A DNA stretch of 64,000 nucleotides from Alphaproteobacteria bacterium. Lineage in GTDB: Bacteria; Pseudomonadota; Alphaproteobacteria; Caulobacterales; Parvularculaceae. Numbering within the stretch: position 1 is the stretch's first letter; the number at the start of each line of letters is the position of its first letter. The position numbers and the translations under genes are program-made. The notes below the pieces were generated by a model. That model made no database searches, had not been told where the DNA came from, and saw only the letters and a list, made by a program, of their open reading frames with translations. Below, piece by piece: positions 49,477 through 61,129 of this stretch. The stretch is taken from contig WGLS01000030.1 of assembly GCA_016125455.1 (NCBI GenBank), positions 1-64,000 of the forward strand. Reading direction: 5' to 3'.

Positions 49477-50358
49477 ATGATTAGGGTAGTTGAGTCAGGC
49501 GTGCGCGGAACGGTCGCCTCGCCGTCAGCGTTTTCCGGCATCGGCCTGCACACGGGCGCGCCGGTCATGGCGACCGTGCGGCCGGCAGCCGCCCACAGCG
49601 GCATTTGGTTCAAACGCGTCGACGTCCCGTACGCTTCGCCCATTGCCGGCCGCATTTCGGCAGTGCGCGAAACACGCCTCGGCACGGTGATCGGCGAGAC
49701 CGCCCCGGTCCGGACAATCGAACACCTGATGGCGGCGCTGTCGATTGCCGGAATCGATGATGCGTTCGTTGAAGTGGACGGCCCCGAATTGCCGATCATG
49801 GACGGCAGCGCCCGCGATTTTCTGACGGGCCTCCGGGATAGCGGCGTTCACGGGCAGGGCGTCGCGCGGCGCGCGGCGATGCCGCTTGCCCCTTGGGCGA
49901 TTGAGGACCGCGGCCGCAGCATACGCTGGGAGCCGGCCGACGTGGACTCGATTGAGGTGTCAATCGAGTTCGAGGATGCGGCCATCGGCAGTCAGTCTGT
50001 GTTCCTCGACCTGGCGAATGGCGACGCCTTGGCCACGGTCGCCGCCGCCCGTACTTTTTGCCGCCGCTCGGATATTGATGCGATGCATGCGGCCGGCCTT
50101 GCGCTCGGCGGATCGCTCCACAATGCCATCGTCGTCGACGGCGATCGAATCCTCAATCCTGAGGGGCTTCGCGCGCCGTCCGAGTTCGCCTACCATAAAG
50201 CGCTTGATTTGATTGGCGATCTTGCGCTGTTCGGCGCGCCTTTAAGGGGCCGGATTTCGGCTTTGCGCCCCGGCCACGACCTGAATGTCGCCTTTGTGCG
50301 CGAGGTGGCCGAGCGCGCGGCTGGCTGCGGGTTTGACCCGTTCGAACAGGCTGACTAA
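49477..50358 (+). CDS. lpxC: UDP-3-O-acyl-N-acetylglucosamine deacetylase LpxC
   Basis: FSGIGLHTGAPVMATVRPA...RTIEHLMAALSIAGIDDAFVEVDGPELPIMDGSA...ARTFCRRSDIDAM...EFAYHKALDLIGDLAL. Confidence 0.96.
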   Translation: MIRVVESGVRGTVASPSAFSGIGLHTGAPVMATVRPAAAHSGIWFKRVDVPYASPIAGRISAVRETRLGTVIGETAPVRTIEHLMAALSIAGIDDAFVEVDGPELPIMDGSARDFLTGLRDSGVHGQGVARRAAMPLAPWAIEDRGRSIRWEPADVDSIEVSIEFEDAAIGSQSVFLDLANGDALATVAAARTFCRRSDIDAMHAAGLALGGSLHNAIVVDGDRILNPEGLRAPSEFAYHKALDLIGDLALFGAPLRGRISALRPGHDLNVAFVREVAERAAGCGFDPFEQAD

Positions 50359-50428
50359 TGCTGTCGTGCCGGGCGATTCCGCCCGCGTAAATGGTGCCGG
50401 AGGTGCTGCGTTGAGCGGTCATTACCCA

Positions 50429-51355
50429 ATGAAAATGACGTCACGAATCGTTCTCGTGTTCATGCTGATGGCGGTTGCGGCGTGTGGGTCTGGCGGCAAG
50501 AAGAAATTCGCCTACGTCGAACGGCCCGCCGAAGGCCTATACGCCGAGGCGGTCGAGGATCTTGAGCGCAAGCGCTATGATCGCGCGATCCCGTTGTTCG
50601 AGGAAGTCGAGCGCCAGCATCCCTATTCGCCATGGGCGCGCCGCGCGATGCTGATGAAGGCTTTCGCTTACTATCGGCAGAATGACTATGACGAGGCGAT
50701 CGCCGCGCTCGACCAGTTTATTTCGCTGCATCCAGGCAACAAGGATGCGCCCTATGCGTACTATCTGAAGGCGATTTCATTCTACGAACAGATCCGGGAC
50801 GTTGGCCGGGACCAGGACTTCACCAACAAGGCGGTCGCCGCCCTGACCGATGTCGTGCGCCGTTATCCGTCCACTGAGTACGCCCGTGACGCGAGGTTGA
50901 AGCTTGATCTCACGTTCGATCACCTTGCGGGCAAGGAAATGTATGTTGGCCGGTTCTATCTGAACGCCGGCAAGTACATCGCCGCCGTCAACCGGTTCAA
51001 TACGGTCGTGGAACAGTACCAGACGACCAGTCACGTTCCTGAGGCGATGCACCGTCTGGTCGAAACCTATATGCAGATCGGGGTCATCGAGGAGGCGTGG
51101 AAGATCGCCGCGGTCCTCGGCTACAACTATCCGGGCAGCGAGTGGTATCAGTACAGTTACAACCTGCTGGATAATGCCGGCGTCCTTGAGCCCGGCAGCG
51201 CGCCGAAGCCTTCCGTCCTCCGAAAGGCGAAGGACGAGGAAAAGGAACAGAAAATCCGGCGGCCGGTCGACCTCGATACGCCGCAGCTTTCGCCGGTCGA
51301 CAGCGACATTGGCAACAACTCACCAATTCCGCCGGCGAATCAGCTACCCGATTAG
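50429..51355 (+). CDS. bamD: Outer membrane assembly lipoprotein BamD
   Basis: Lipobox AVAACGSGG; LYAEAVEDLERKRYDRAIPLFEEVERQHPYSPWARRAMLMKAFAYYRQNDYDEAIAALDQFISLHPGNKDAPYAYYLKAISFYEQI. Confidence 0.95.
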   Translation: MKMTSRIVLVFMLMAVAACGSGGKKKFAYVERPAEGLYAEAVEDLERKRYDRAIPLFEEVERQHPYSPWARRAMLMKAFAYYRQNDYDEAIAALDQFISLHPGNKDAPYAYYLKAISFYEQIRDVGRDQDFTNKAVAALTDVVRRYPSTEYARDARLKLDLTFDHLAGKEMYVGRFYLNAGKYIAAVNRFNTVVEQYQTTSHVPEAMHRLVETYMQIGVIEEAWKIAAVLGYNYPGSEWYQYSYNLLDNAGVLEPGSAPKPSVLRKAKDEEKEQKIRRPVDLDTPQLSPVDSDIGNNSPIPPANQLPD

Positions 51356-51391
51356 GGTCTCGCCAATGTCCGGCGGGTGACGGGCGACACA

Positions 51392-53095
51392 ATGCTCACC
51401 GCGCTGCATATTCAGGATTTCGTTCTGATCGACGACGTCAGCCTGTCGTTCGGCGGCGGCCTGACCGCTCTGACGGGCGAAACTGGCGCCGGCAAGTCAA
51501 TCCTTCTAGAAGCGCTTGGTCTCGTCGTCGGCGCACGGGCGACACGCGCCGCTGTGCGAAAGGGCGCGCGCCAGGGGGTCGTCACCGCGGCGTTCGAGCC
51601 GGATCAGAACAATACTGTCTGGCCGGTTCTCGAGGAAGCCGGCTTCGATTCCGACGACGACCAGATCATCTTGCGCCGCATCCAGAAGCCGGACGGCAAG
51701 GGCCGGGCTTTCGTTAATGGCCAGCCTGCATCGATTGCGACTCTCCGCGCGATCGGCGGCGCGCTGCTGGAGGTTCATGGACAACACGATGGTCGCGGGT
51801 TCATGAACGTCGCGACCCATCGCGCTCTTCTTGACGCGTATGCCGGCATCGAGGCGCGCGTTTCGGAACTGAGGGCGATCCATGCGCGGCGACGAGCTGC
51901 GCAGGCCGCGCTCGACGACCGACGCGCGTCATTCGAAAAGGATGCGCGCGAAGCCGACTACCTGCGCTTTGTCGTCGACGAATTGTCCGCGCTCGGCGTT
52001 TGCGCTGGCGACGAAGCCCGCCTGTCGCAACGGCGCGCCGAATTGAACGCATCCGAGAAAGTGGGCGAAGACATTGCCGCGGCCCATGCCCTCTTGTCAG
52101 ACGAAGGCCTTGAAGGGAAGCTATCGCAGGCCGCCCGACGTCTTGCGCGCGCGGCGGCAGGCATTCCAGCGGAAGCCGGCCCGCTGGAAGCGGCGATTGA
52201 GCGCATCGACCGGACCCTTTCCGAAGCGATGGAGGCGCGCGCGGCGCTCGACGAGGCTGCGCACCGGTTTTCCTTCGATCTAGCTGAGCTCGAGGAGACA
52301 GAAGCACGCCTGTTCGCGATTCGCGCCATGGCGCGCAAGCACGGGGTCGAGCCGGATCGGCTGCCGGACGTGCTTGCGGCCGCCGAAGCTGCGCTGCAAC
52401 GCGCGTCTGCGGATGGGGCGACCGGCGAGCGGCTCGAACGTGAGGTGCGCGAGCTTGGCAAGACGTATCTGGCGCTCGCGGGCGAACTTACCGAAGCGCG
52501 CCGCGCCGCGGGCGACGCATTGTCGGCGGCCGTTGCGCGGGAGCTGGAGCCGCTGAAGCTCGGCGCCGCCCGGTTCATTGTGGATGTTTCTCCGCGTCCT
52601 GACGAAGAACATTCCGGCGATGGCGTGGATCATGTGGAGTTCATGGTCGCGACCAATCGCGGCGCGGAGCCCGGCCCGCTGAAAACCGTCGCCTCCGGGG
52701 GTGAGCTATCGCGGTTTGTGCTTGCCATGAAAGCGGCGCTTGCCGCGAAGGAATCGCGCACAGTGATTATCTTCGACGAGGTCGACGCCGGCGTCGGCGG
52801 CGCAGTCGCGGACGCAGTAGGGGAGCGTCTCGCCTCGCTTGCCCGGGACGCGCAGGTTCTTGTCGTCACCCATAGCCCGCAGGTCGCCGCGCGCGCGGAC
52901 GCCCACCTTCTTGTGGAAAAGGCGCAGGAGCCCGATCGCGCATCGACGACTGTGCGGCGCCTCGGCGCAGACGCCCGCGTCGAGGAAATCGCCCGGATGC
53001 TGTCCGGCGCGGAAATCACCAATGAGGCTCGGGCCGCCGCCGCGCGGCTGCTCGGCGCGCCAGCGCGCCGCCCCGCGCGTCGCAAATCCGCCTGA
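51392..53095 (+). CDS. recN: DNA repair protein RecN (alternative GTG start at 51377)
   Basis: MLTALHIQDFVLIDDVSLSFGGGLTALTGETGAGKSILLEALGLVVGARA...IIFDEVDAGVGGAVADAVGERLASLARDAQVLVVTHSPQVAARAD. Confidence 0.96.
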   Translation: MLTALHIQDFVLIDDVSLSFGGGLTALTGETGAGKSILLEALGLVVGARATRAAVRKGARQGVVTAAFEPDQNNTVWPVLEEAGFDSDDDQIILRRIQKPDGKGRAFVNGQPASIATLRAIGGALLEVHGQHDGRGFMNVATHRALLDAYAGIEARVSELRAIHARRRAAQAALDDRRASFEKDAREADYLRFVVDELSALGVCAGDEARLSQRRAELNASEKVGEDIAAAHALLSDEGLEGKLSQAARRLARAAAGIPAEAGPLEAAIERIDRTLSEAMEARAALDEAAHRFSFDLAELEETEARLFAIRAMARKHGVEPDRLPDVLAAAEAALQRASADGATGERLEREVRELGKTYLALAGELTEARRAAGDALSAAVARELEPLKLGAARFIVDVSPRPDEEHSGDGVDHVEFMVATNRGAEPGPLKTVASGGELSRFVLAMKAALAAKESRTVIIFDEVDAGVGGAVADAVGERLASLARDAQVLVVTHSPQVAARADAHLLVEKAQEPDRASTTVRRLGADARVEEIARMLSGAEITNEARAAAARLLGAPARRPARRKSA

Positions 53096-55243
<2,148 letters not shown>

Positions 55244-55257
55244 CGGCGGGCCGGCGC

Positions 55258-57075
55258 CTAGATGGGCGCCGTTGCGTCAGCGAGCCATGCGGCGACATCG
55301 GCGGGCAGCAGCGGCAAGAGCGTCTTTGCGACCCGCGCGTGGTAGTCGTTCAGCCACTTTCGCTCGACCTCGCTCAGAAGCTCCGATTTTATCAGCGTAC
55401 GATCGATCGGCGCGAGCGTAATCGTCTCGAAACCCATCATTTCGCGCTCGCCGCCCTTAACCGGCTTCGGATCCGTGACAATCACGAGGTTTTCAATCCG
55501 TATGCCGTACTCGCCCGACTTGTAGTAACCGGGCTCGTTTGAAAGGATCATGCCGGGGAGAAGTTCCTGGTCGCTGCCCGCCTTGGCGATGCGCTGCGGT
55601 CCCTCGTGCACGCCGAGGAACGAGCCGACGCCATGCCCCGTGCCATGGTCATAGTCGAGGCCGACCTCCCACAGGGGGCCGCGCGCAAGGGCGTCAAGTT
55701 GGCCGCCGCTGACGCCCTTCGGAAACCGCGCCAGCGCGAGCGCGATATGGCCCTTCAGGACGCGCGTAAATCGATCCCGCATCTCGTCCGTTGGCTCGCC
55801 GATCGGCACGGTTCGAGTGATATCGGTTGTTCCGTCACGGTACTGACCGCCGGAGTCGATGAGAAACAATTCGCCGGCGCCAAGGGGGCGGTTGGTGTGC
55901 GTCGTCACCCGATAGTGGCAATGGGCGCCATTCGGGCCGCTGGCCGAAATCGAGTCAAAGCTGAGGTCCATAAGGTCATTGTTCTGTCGGCGGAACTCCT
56001 CAAGTTTCCGAGCCGCCGTGATTTCATCAATCGAGCCGTCTGTGGCCGCAGTGGAAATCCAGTGAAGGAAGCGAGTGACGGCAGCTCCGTCACGAATGTG
56101 GGCCTTGCGGGCGCCGTCCTGTTCAGTCGCATTCTTGGTGGCCCGCGGCAGGGCGCAGGGGTCGGGCAGATGCCGCACGGTTGCGCCTGCGCTTTCCGCC
56201 ACGTCGGCGAACAGGGCGGGCGCCTGGTTGAGGTCCATAGCAATAGTGGCGCCGGCCTCGCCAAGAGTCTCGAGTCGCGCGGTAAGTTCATCCTCTTCGA
56301 GGACCGCGACATTGTCGCCGAGATCGGTTTTCACGTCGGGTTCGACCGATCTTGTCGCGCAGAACAGCGCCGCGCGCCCGTCGGCGAAAACCAGCGCCCG
56401 CGACAATGCAATGGGCGTGCGGTCAACATCCTCGCCGCGGATATTGAACAGCCACGCGACCGAGGGCGGCGCGGCGATCAGGATAGCGTCGACTTCGGCT
56501 TCCGCAGCGGCAAGCGCGATTGCCTTGATCTTGGACGCTGCGGATTCGCCCGTTCGCTCGACAGGGTGGTGCCGCACCGCGCCCGCCGGTTTTGTCGGCT
56601 GGTCCGTCCACGCATCGTCGATCGGGTTGCCGTCCAGCCGCACAAGCCTGCATTTTGCCTTCGCGGCGGCTTCTTCGAGGCGCTTGAGGCCATTTCGGGT
56701 GTGGAGCATCGGGTCGCACCCGTAGGTCAGGCCCTTGCCGCCTTTCTGCTCGATCCACTTCGCGGGCGGGACTTCAGATACGTCCTCGTATTCAAAGCAC
56801 GCGCCGTCGACCTGTTCGCGAACCTGCAAGGTGTACCGGCCGTCCACAAAGATGACGGCGCGATCCCTCAGAATGATTGCTGAGCCGGCAGACCCCGAAA
56901 AGCCTGAGACCCAGAGCAGCCGCTCGGCGTACGCCGGGATGTATTCGTTCTGGTATTCATCGTCATGCGGAACAACCATGGCGTCGATCCCGGCCGCGGC
57001 CATGCGTTCGCGCACCGCTGGCAGGTGAAGGCGAGCGAAACATTTGTCGGCGACAGGTTCGAATGTCTGGAACAT
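55258..57075 (-). CDS. pepP: Aminopeptidase P family protein (M24)
   Basis: RLHLPAVRERMAAAGIDAMVVPHDDEYQNEYIPAYAERLLWVSGFSGSAGSAIIL...DSGGQYRDGTTDITRTVPIG...DYDHGTGHGVGSFLGVHEGPQRI. Confidence 0.93.
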   Translation of the reverse strand: MFQTFEPVADKCFARLHLPAVRERMAAAGIDAMVVPHDDEYQNEYIPAYAERLLWVSGFSGSAGSAIILRDRAVIFVDGRYTLQVREQVDGACFEYEDVSEVPPAKWIEQKGGKGLTYGCDPMLHTRNGLKRLEEAAAKAKCRLVRLDGNPIDDAWTDQPTKPAGAVRHHPVERTGESAASKIKAIALAAAEAEVDAILIAAPPSVAWLFNIRGEDVDRTPIALSRALVFADGRAALFCATRSVEPDVKTDLGDNVAVLEEDELTARLETLGEAGATIAMDLNQAPALFADVAESAGATVRHLPDPCALPRATKNATEQDGARKAHIRDGAAVTRFLHWISTAATDGSIDEITAARKLEEFRRQNNDLMDLSFDSISASGPNGAHCHYRVTTHTNRPLGAGELFLIDSGGQYRDGTTDITRTVPIGEPTDEMRDRFTRVLKGHIALALARFPKGVSGGQLDALARGPLWEVGLDYDHGTGHGVGSFLGVHEGPQRIAKAGSDQELLPGMILSNEPGYYKSGEYGIRIENLVIVTDPKPVKGGEREMMGFETITLAPIDRTLIKSELLSEVERKWLNDYHARVAKTLLPLLPADVAAWLADATAPI

Positions 57076-57166
57076 CGATTGCTTCCTTTGGCGTTCTCAT
57101 GGGGCCGGGACGATACGGAATATGCTACGCGCAGGCGCAGCGCTCAAGCCGGCGCGCCGCCGTCCC

Positions 57167-58144
57167 TCATACCTTCACGAATAGCAGGATGGGCCACACC
57201 GGGTGCTGCGGCGGATGGGCGGGGTCGCCGACCGGCGTCGCCGGCGGCAGGCGATTGATGAGCTTGAAGCCCGCGGCCGAATAAGCATCGCGCACGCCAT
57301 TTTCCTGCTCGGCCATCAGTCCTGCGAGGAGGACGCGCCCGCCTGCCGCCATGATTTCGCCCATGCCCGGCGCGAATTCAACCAGCGGCCCGGCAAGGAT
57401 ATTGGCGAAAACAAAGTCAAAGGGCGCGACGCCAAGCACTGCGGCATGCATGGGCCCGTCCGCGACATCAAAAGACGTCAGGTCGCGGACGCCGTTCAGC
57501 CTCGCGTTCTCTCGCGCGATATCGACTGACGTCGGATCGATATCGACGCCGTGGATGTGAATGCCCCAGAGCTTTGCCGCCGCAATCGCGAGGACTCCCG
57601 AACCGCAGCCAAGGTCGAGAGCCCTGGTTGGCGGCGCGCCAGCGAAACGGTCCAGCATCGAAAGGCAACCGAAGGTGGTGGGATGGTGGCCGGTGCCGAA
57701 CGCCTGGTTGGCGTCAATGCGTATAGAGATGATGCTGTCACTTGAAGGCGCCTTGCCTTCGTCGTGCGTGCCATAGAGGACGAACCGGCCAACTTCGACA
57801 AGGCCTAGCCCCTCCAGGGAGTACTGCACCCAGTTCGTCTCGGGCAACGTTTCCGACCCTTCGCGTCGAACCACGCCCCAGTCGAGTCCGAGCGCTTCGA
57901 GGAATGCCGCAAGGCGCGCCTCCACCCCGTGGATGTCGATATCCGAATATGCGTAATACTCAAGCAGCCAGTCGCCATCGTCCGCCTCCGGCGAGCCTTC
58001 CACTGGCGCAAGGCCATCAGGTCCCGGCAAGGGGCGGAAGCTGACCGCCGCCTCATCCATGAATTCGGACAGAAAGGTCTGGCCGGCGTCTAGCGTCGGC
58101 TTCGGTCCGGCCCAGGAATGCTTTGTTATGGGGCGATCGGTCAT
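57167..58144 (-). CDS. prmA: 50S ribosomal protein L11 methyltransferase
   Basis: DANQAFGTGHHPTTFGCLSMLDRFAG...ALDLGCGSGVLAIAAAKLWG...VFANILAGPLVEFAPGM. Confidence 0.92.
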   Translation of the reverse strand: MTDRPITKHSWAGPKPTLDAGQTFLSEFMDEAAVSFRPLPGPDGLAPVEGSPEADDGDWLLEYYAYSDIDIHGVEARLAAFLEALGLDWGVVRREGSETLPETNWVQYSLEGLGLVEVGRFVLYGTHDEGKAPSSDSIISIRIDANQAFGTGHHPTTFGCLSMLDRFAGAPPTRALDLGCGSGVLAIAAAKLWGIHIHGVDIDPTSVDIARENARLNGVRDLTSFDVADGPMHAAVLGVAPFDFVFANILAGPLVEFAPGMGEIMAAGGRVLLAGLMAEQENGVRDAYSAAGFKLINRLPPATPVGDPAHPPQHPVWPILLFVKV

Positions 58145-60465
58145 CCCGCCTCGAGAAATGTATCGACGACCCGCTTGGGGCCGGAATGGTCAAACTCGAC
58201 CGTCAGCTTCTGCCCTTCTGCTTCGGTCACCCGTCCGTAGCCGAATTTCTGATGGAAAACGCGCGCGCCGACGTCGAATTTTGCGGCGCCCGGCGCATTG
58301 ACCGAAACCGTCGTCGCCCTCCCGTCGATAATCGGCGGCGCGCCGGCCGGACGGGCCTTGGCCGCCCTCGCGCGGCGCCACCCCGGATTGTCATAGTAGG
58401 TGTCGGTCTCAAGCGCCGCGCCGTCGAAACGGGAGTGGCTGGCGAGATCCCGCGCCGCGGCGCCATAAAGCCCGGGCTGTGAGTCCACCTGAACAAAGTC
58501 TTCCGGCAACTCGTCGATAAAGCGGGACGGCATTTGCGAACGCCATTGTCCGTAGACCTGTCGATTGGCGGCGAAGGATATCCGACAGTCTTCCATTGCG
58601 CGCGTGACGCCGACATAAGCGAGCCGACGTTCCTCTTCGAGCGCCGCTTCGCCATTCTCGTCAATTGCTCGTTTCGAGGGAAAGATTTCCTCCTCCCATC
58701 CGGGCAGAAACACGACCGGAAACTCAAGGCCCTTCGCCGCGTGCAGGGTCATCAGCCACACTTCGCCGTCCGGGCTTGCCTCATTGTGTTCGGCGACCAG
58801 CGCCACATGATCGAGATATGCTTCCATTGTGTCGAACTCCGACACCGCCTGAATGACTTCCTTCAGGTTGTCGAGCTTGGAATCGGCTTTTGCCGACTTC
58901 GAGTGTCGCCAGTAATCAACGTACCCGGACTCTTCCAGAATGATCTCGGCGATATCCCGAGGCGGCAGGTCTTTCGCTTCGCGCGCCCACCGATCGACCA
59001 TTTCAATAAATTTGCGCAGGGCGTTCCGCCCGACCGCCGGCAATTCATCGGACGTGATGAGTTCGCGGGCGGCGGTCATGTTCGAAACGCCGTTCGCGCG
59101 CGCGTGCGCATGCACGCCCTGCAGCGATTGCCCGCCGAGTTTGCGCGCTGGCTTGTTGGCGATCCGGTCGAAAGCAAGATCGTCGTCCTGAGACCTGACC
59201 AGCCGGAAGTAGGCTATTGCGTCCCTTGTCTCCTCACGTTCGTAAAATCTCGGACCGCCGACGACGCGGTAGGGAATGCCAAGGGCGTTGAACCGCTCTT
59301 CAAATGCCCGCATCTGGAACGACGCGCGAACCAGCACCGCCATATGGTTCAGGGCGCGGCCGCTGGATTGCTCCGCTTCGATATCGCCGCAGACAAGGCG
59401 GGCCTCTTCGTCTCCGTCCCATATGCCACGGACACGGACCATCTCGCCTTCCTGCCGGTCCGTCCACAGGGTCTTGCCAAGTCTGGCCTTGTTTGCGCTG
59501 ATGAGGGCGGACGCCGCGCCGAGGATGGCGGGGGTTGAGCGATAGTTTCGCTCCAACCGGATTACGGTTGCGCCGGGAAAGTCATTCTCGAAGCGGAGGA
59601 TGTTTTCCACTTCCGCGCCGCGCCAGCCATAGATTGACTGGTCGTCGTCCCCGACGCAGCAAATGTTCTTCGACTTCTGCGCCAGCAAGCGAAGCCAGAG
59701 GTACTGCGCCACATTCGTATCCTGGTACTCGTCGACCAGCATGTACCTGAATCGCGACTGGTAATCGGCGAGAATGTCCGGATACTTCTGAAAGATCGTT
59801 ATATTGTGGACGAGCAGGTCGCCAAAGTCGGCCGCATTGAGCGTCTTGAGGCGATCCTGATACGTACGGAAAAGTTCGATTGCGCGGCCTTCCGCGAAGA
59901 AATAGGCCTCATTTCCAGGCGTGGAGTCCGGCGTCAGGCCCCGGTTCTTCCAGCCGTCAATGACAGTTGCGATATGACGCCCGGTCCAGCGCTTTTCGTC
60001 AAGGCCGGCGTCATTGATCACCTGTTTCGCGAGCCTTACCTGATCGTCGGCGTCGAGGATGGTGAATGTCGACTTCAGCCCTGCAAGCTCGGCGTGGCGT
60101 CGAAGAATGATTGCGGCGATCGAGTGGAAGGTGCCGAGCCAGCGCATCCCTTCCATGCCGTCGCCGATGAGTCCGCGCACGCGTTCGCGCATCTCGCGCG
60201 CTGCCTTGTTCGTAAAGGTCACGGCCAGTATCTGGCTGGGGTAGGCGCGGCCGCTGGCCAGAATATGCGCGATGCGCGTCGTCAGCGCCCGTGTCTTGCC
60301 AGTGCCAGCGCCGGCGAGCATCAGCACCGGCCCTTCGGTCGCAACGACCGCCGCGCGTTGCTCATCGTTCAGTCCGTCAAGGTAGGCGGCGTCAGGCGCG
60401 CCGCCTTCGGACCTTGCGCCAAGGCCTGCACGCGCGCGTTCGGAAATGGAAAGCGGATGGGACAT
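58141..60465 (-). CDS. uvrD: UvrD/PcrA-type ATP-dependent DNA helicase
   Basis: LNDEQRAAVVATEGPVLMLAGAGTGKTRALTTRIAHIL...VDEYQDTNVAQYLWLRLLA...CCVGDDDQSIYGWRGAEVENILRFENDFPGA...LMTLHAAKGLEFPVVFLPGWEE. Confidence 0.95.
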   Translation of the reverse strand: MSHPLSISERARAGLGARSEGGAPDAAYLDGLNDEQRAAVVATEGPVLMLAGAGTGKTRALTTRIAHILASGRAYPSQILAVTFTNKAAREMRERVRGLIGDGMEGMRWLGTFHSIAAIILRRHAELAGLKSTFTILDADDQVRLAKQVINDAGLDEKRWTGRHIATVIDGWKNRGLTPDSTPGNEAYFFAEGRAIELFRTYQDRLKTLNAADFGDLLVHNITIFQKYPDILADYQSRFRYMLVDEYQDTNVAQYLWLRLLAQKSKNICCVGDDDQSIYGWRGAEVENILRFENDFPGATVIRLERNYRSTPAILGAASALISANKARLGKTLWTDRQEGEMVRVRGIWDGDEEARLVCGDIEAEQSSGRALNHMAVLVRASFQMRAFEERFNALGIPYRVVGGPRFYEREETRDAIAYFRLVRSQDDDLAFDRIANKPARKLGGQSLQGVHAHARANGVSNMTAARELITSDELPAVGRNALRKFIEMVDRWAREAKDLPPRDIAEIILEESGYVDYWRHSKSAKADSKLDNLKEVIQAVSEFDTMEAYLDHVALVAEHNEASPDGEVWLMTLHAAKGLEFPVVFLPGWEEEIFPSKRAIDENGEAALEEERRLAYVGVTRAMEDCRISFAANRQVYGQWRSQMPSRFIDELPEDFVQVDSQPGLYGAAARDLASHSRFDGAALETDTYYDNPGWRRARAAKARPAGAPPIIDGRATTVSVNAPGAAKFDVGARVFHQKFGYGRVTEAEGQKLTVEFDHSGPKRVVDTFLEAG

Positions 60466-60610
60466 TTCGAGAACTTAGGCGCGCGCGCTCGATTCTTGAA
60501 GGCGACACTTCTGACGTTTGCCCTGGAAGTCGACGCAGGCTGTCGTTCAATGTCGCGCCAGGGCGCTGAATCGCGATAGCATTCGATCGAAATCAGATGG
60601 AGCAATAGCG

Positions 60611-60946
60611 TTGGCTGGAAAATTCGAAATCTACAAGGACAAGGCGGGAGAGTTTCGGTTTCGCCTGAAGGCCGGGAACGGCCAGACAATTCTCGCTAGC
60701 GAGGGCTACAAGGAGCGCGCCGGCGTCACCAATGGGGTCGAGTCCGTCAGGAAGAATGCCGGCGATGACGCGCGCTATGAGCGCAAGACGTCGACGAACG
60801 GCAAGCCCTTCTTCGTTCTGAAAGCCGCCAACCATCAGGTGATCGGCAATTCCGAAATGTACGAAAGCGAAGATGCGCGGGAAAATGGTATCCGCAGCGT
60901 AATGGCGAGTGCGCCTGACGCTACGGTCGATGACCAGACGGCCTGA
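60611..60946 (+). CDS. DUF1508 (YegP-like) protein, two repeats, TTG start
   Basis: GKFEIYKDKAGEFRFRLKAGNGQTILASEGYKERAGVTNGVESVRKNA... then GKPFFVLKAANHQVIGNSEMYESEDARENGIRSV. Confidence 0.9.
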   Translation: MAGKFEIYKDKAGEFRFRLKAGNGQTILASEGYKERAGVTNGVESVRKNAGDDARYERKTSTNGKPFFVLKAANHQVIGNSEMYESEDARENGIRSVMASAPDATVDDQTA

Positions 60947-60988
60947 CGGCTGCAATACGCCGGCATTACTGCGTAGCTGCGGCAGGCG

Positions 60989-61017
60989 GACTCGAGTCCG
61001 GATTGCCGACTCGATTC
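60989..61017. other. Cluster of four GANTC (CcrM-type methylation) sites
   Basis: GACTC 60989-60993, GAGTC 60994-60998, GACTC 61008-61012, GATTC 61013-61017. Confidence 0.9.
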
Positions 61018-61022
61018 AGTAG

Positions 61023-61056
61023 GGTGGGTAAAGCGGCCCGCTTCCGCTTCCCCACC
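61023..61056. terminator. Candidate bidirectional terminator hairpin between convergent genes
   Basis: Imperfect inverted repeat GGTGGGTAAAGCGG ... CCGCTTCCCCACC. Confidence 0.45.
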
Positions 61057-61129
61057 TCTCGTCTCCCGCCATGGCGACAGTGAAGCCACGAACCAGCGCC
61101 TTCTGCCGTTCTGCGAAGGCGTAACGAAA

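Noticed and set aside
55606-56883. 425-aa plus-strand ORF opposite pepP
   Set aside because: Antisense shadow ORF with no domain signature.
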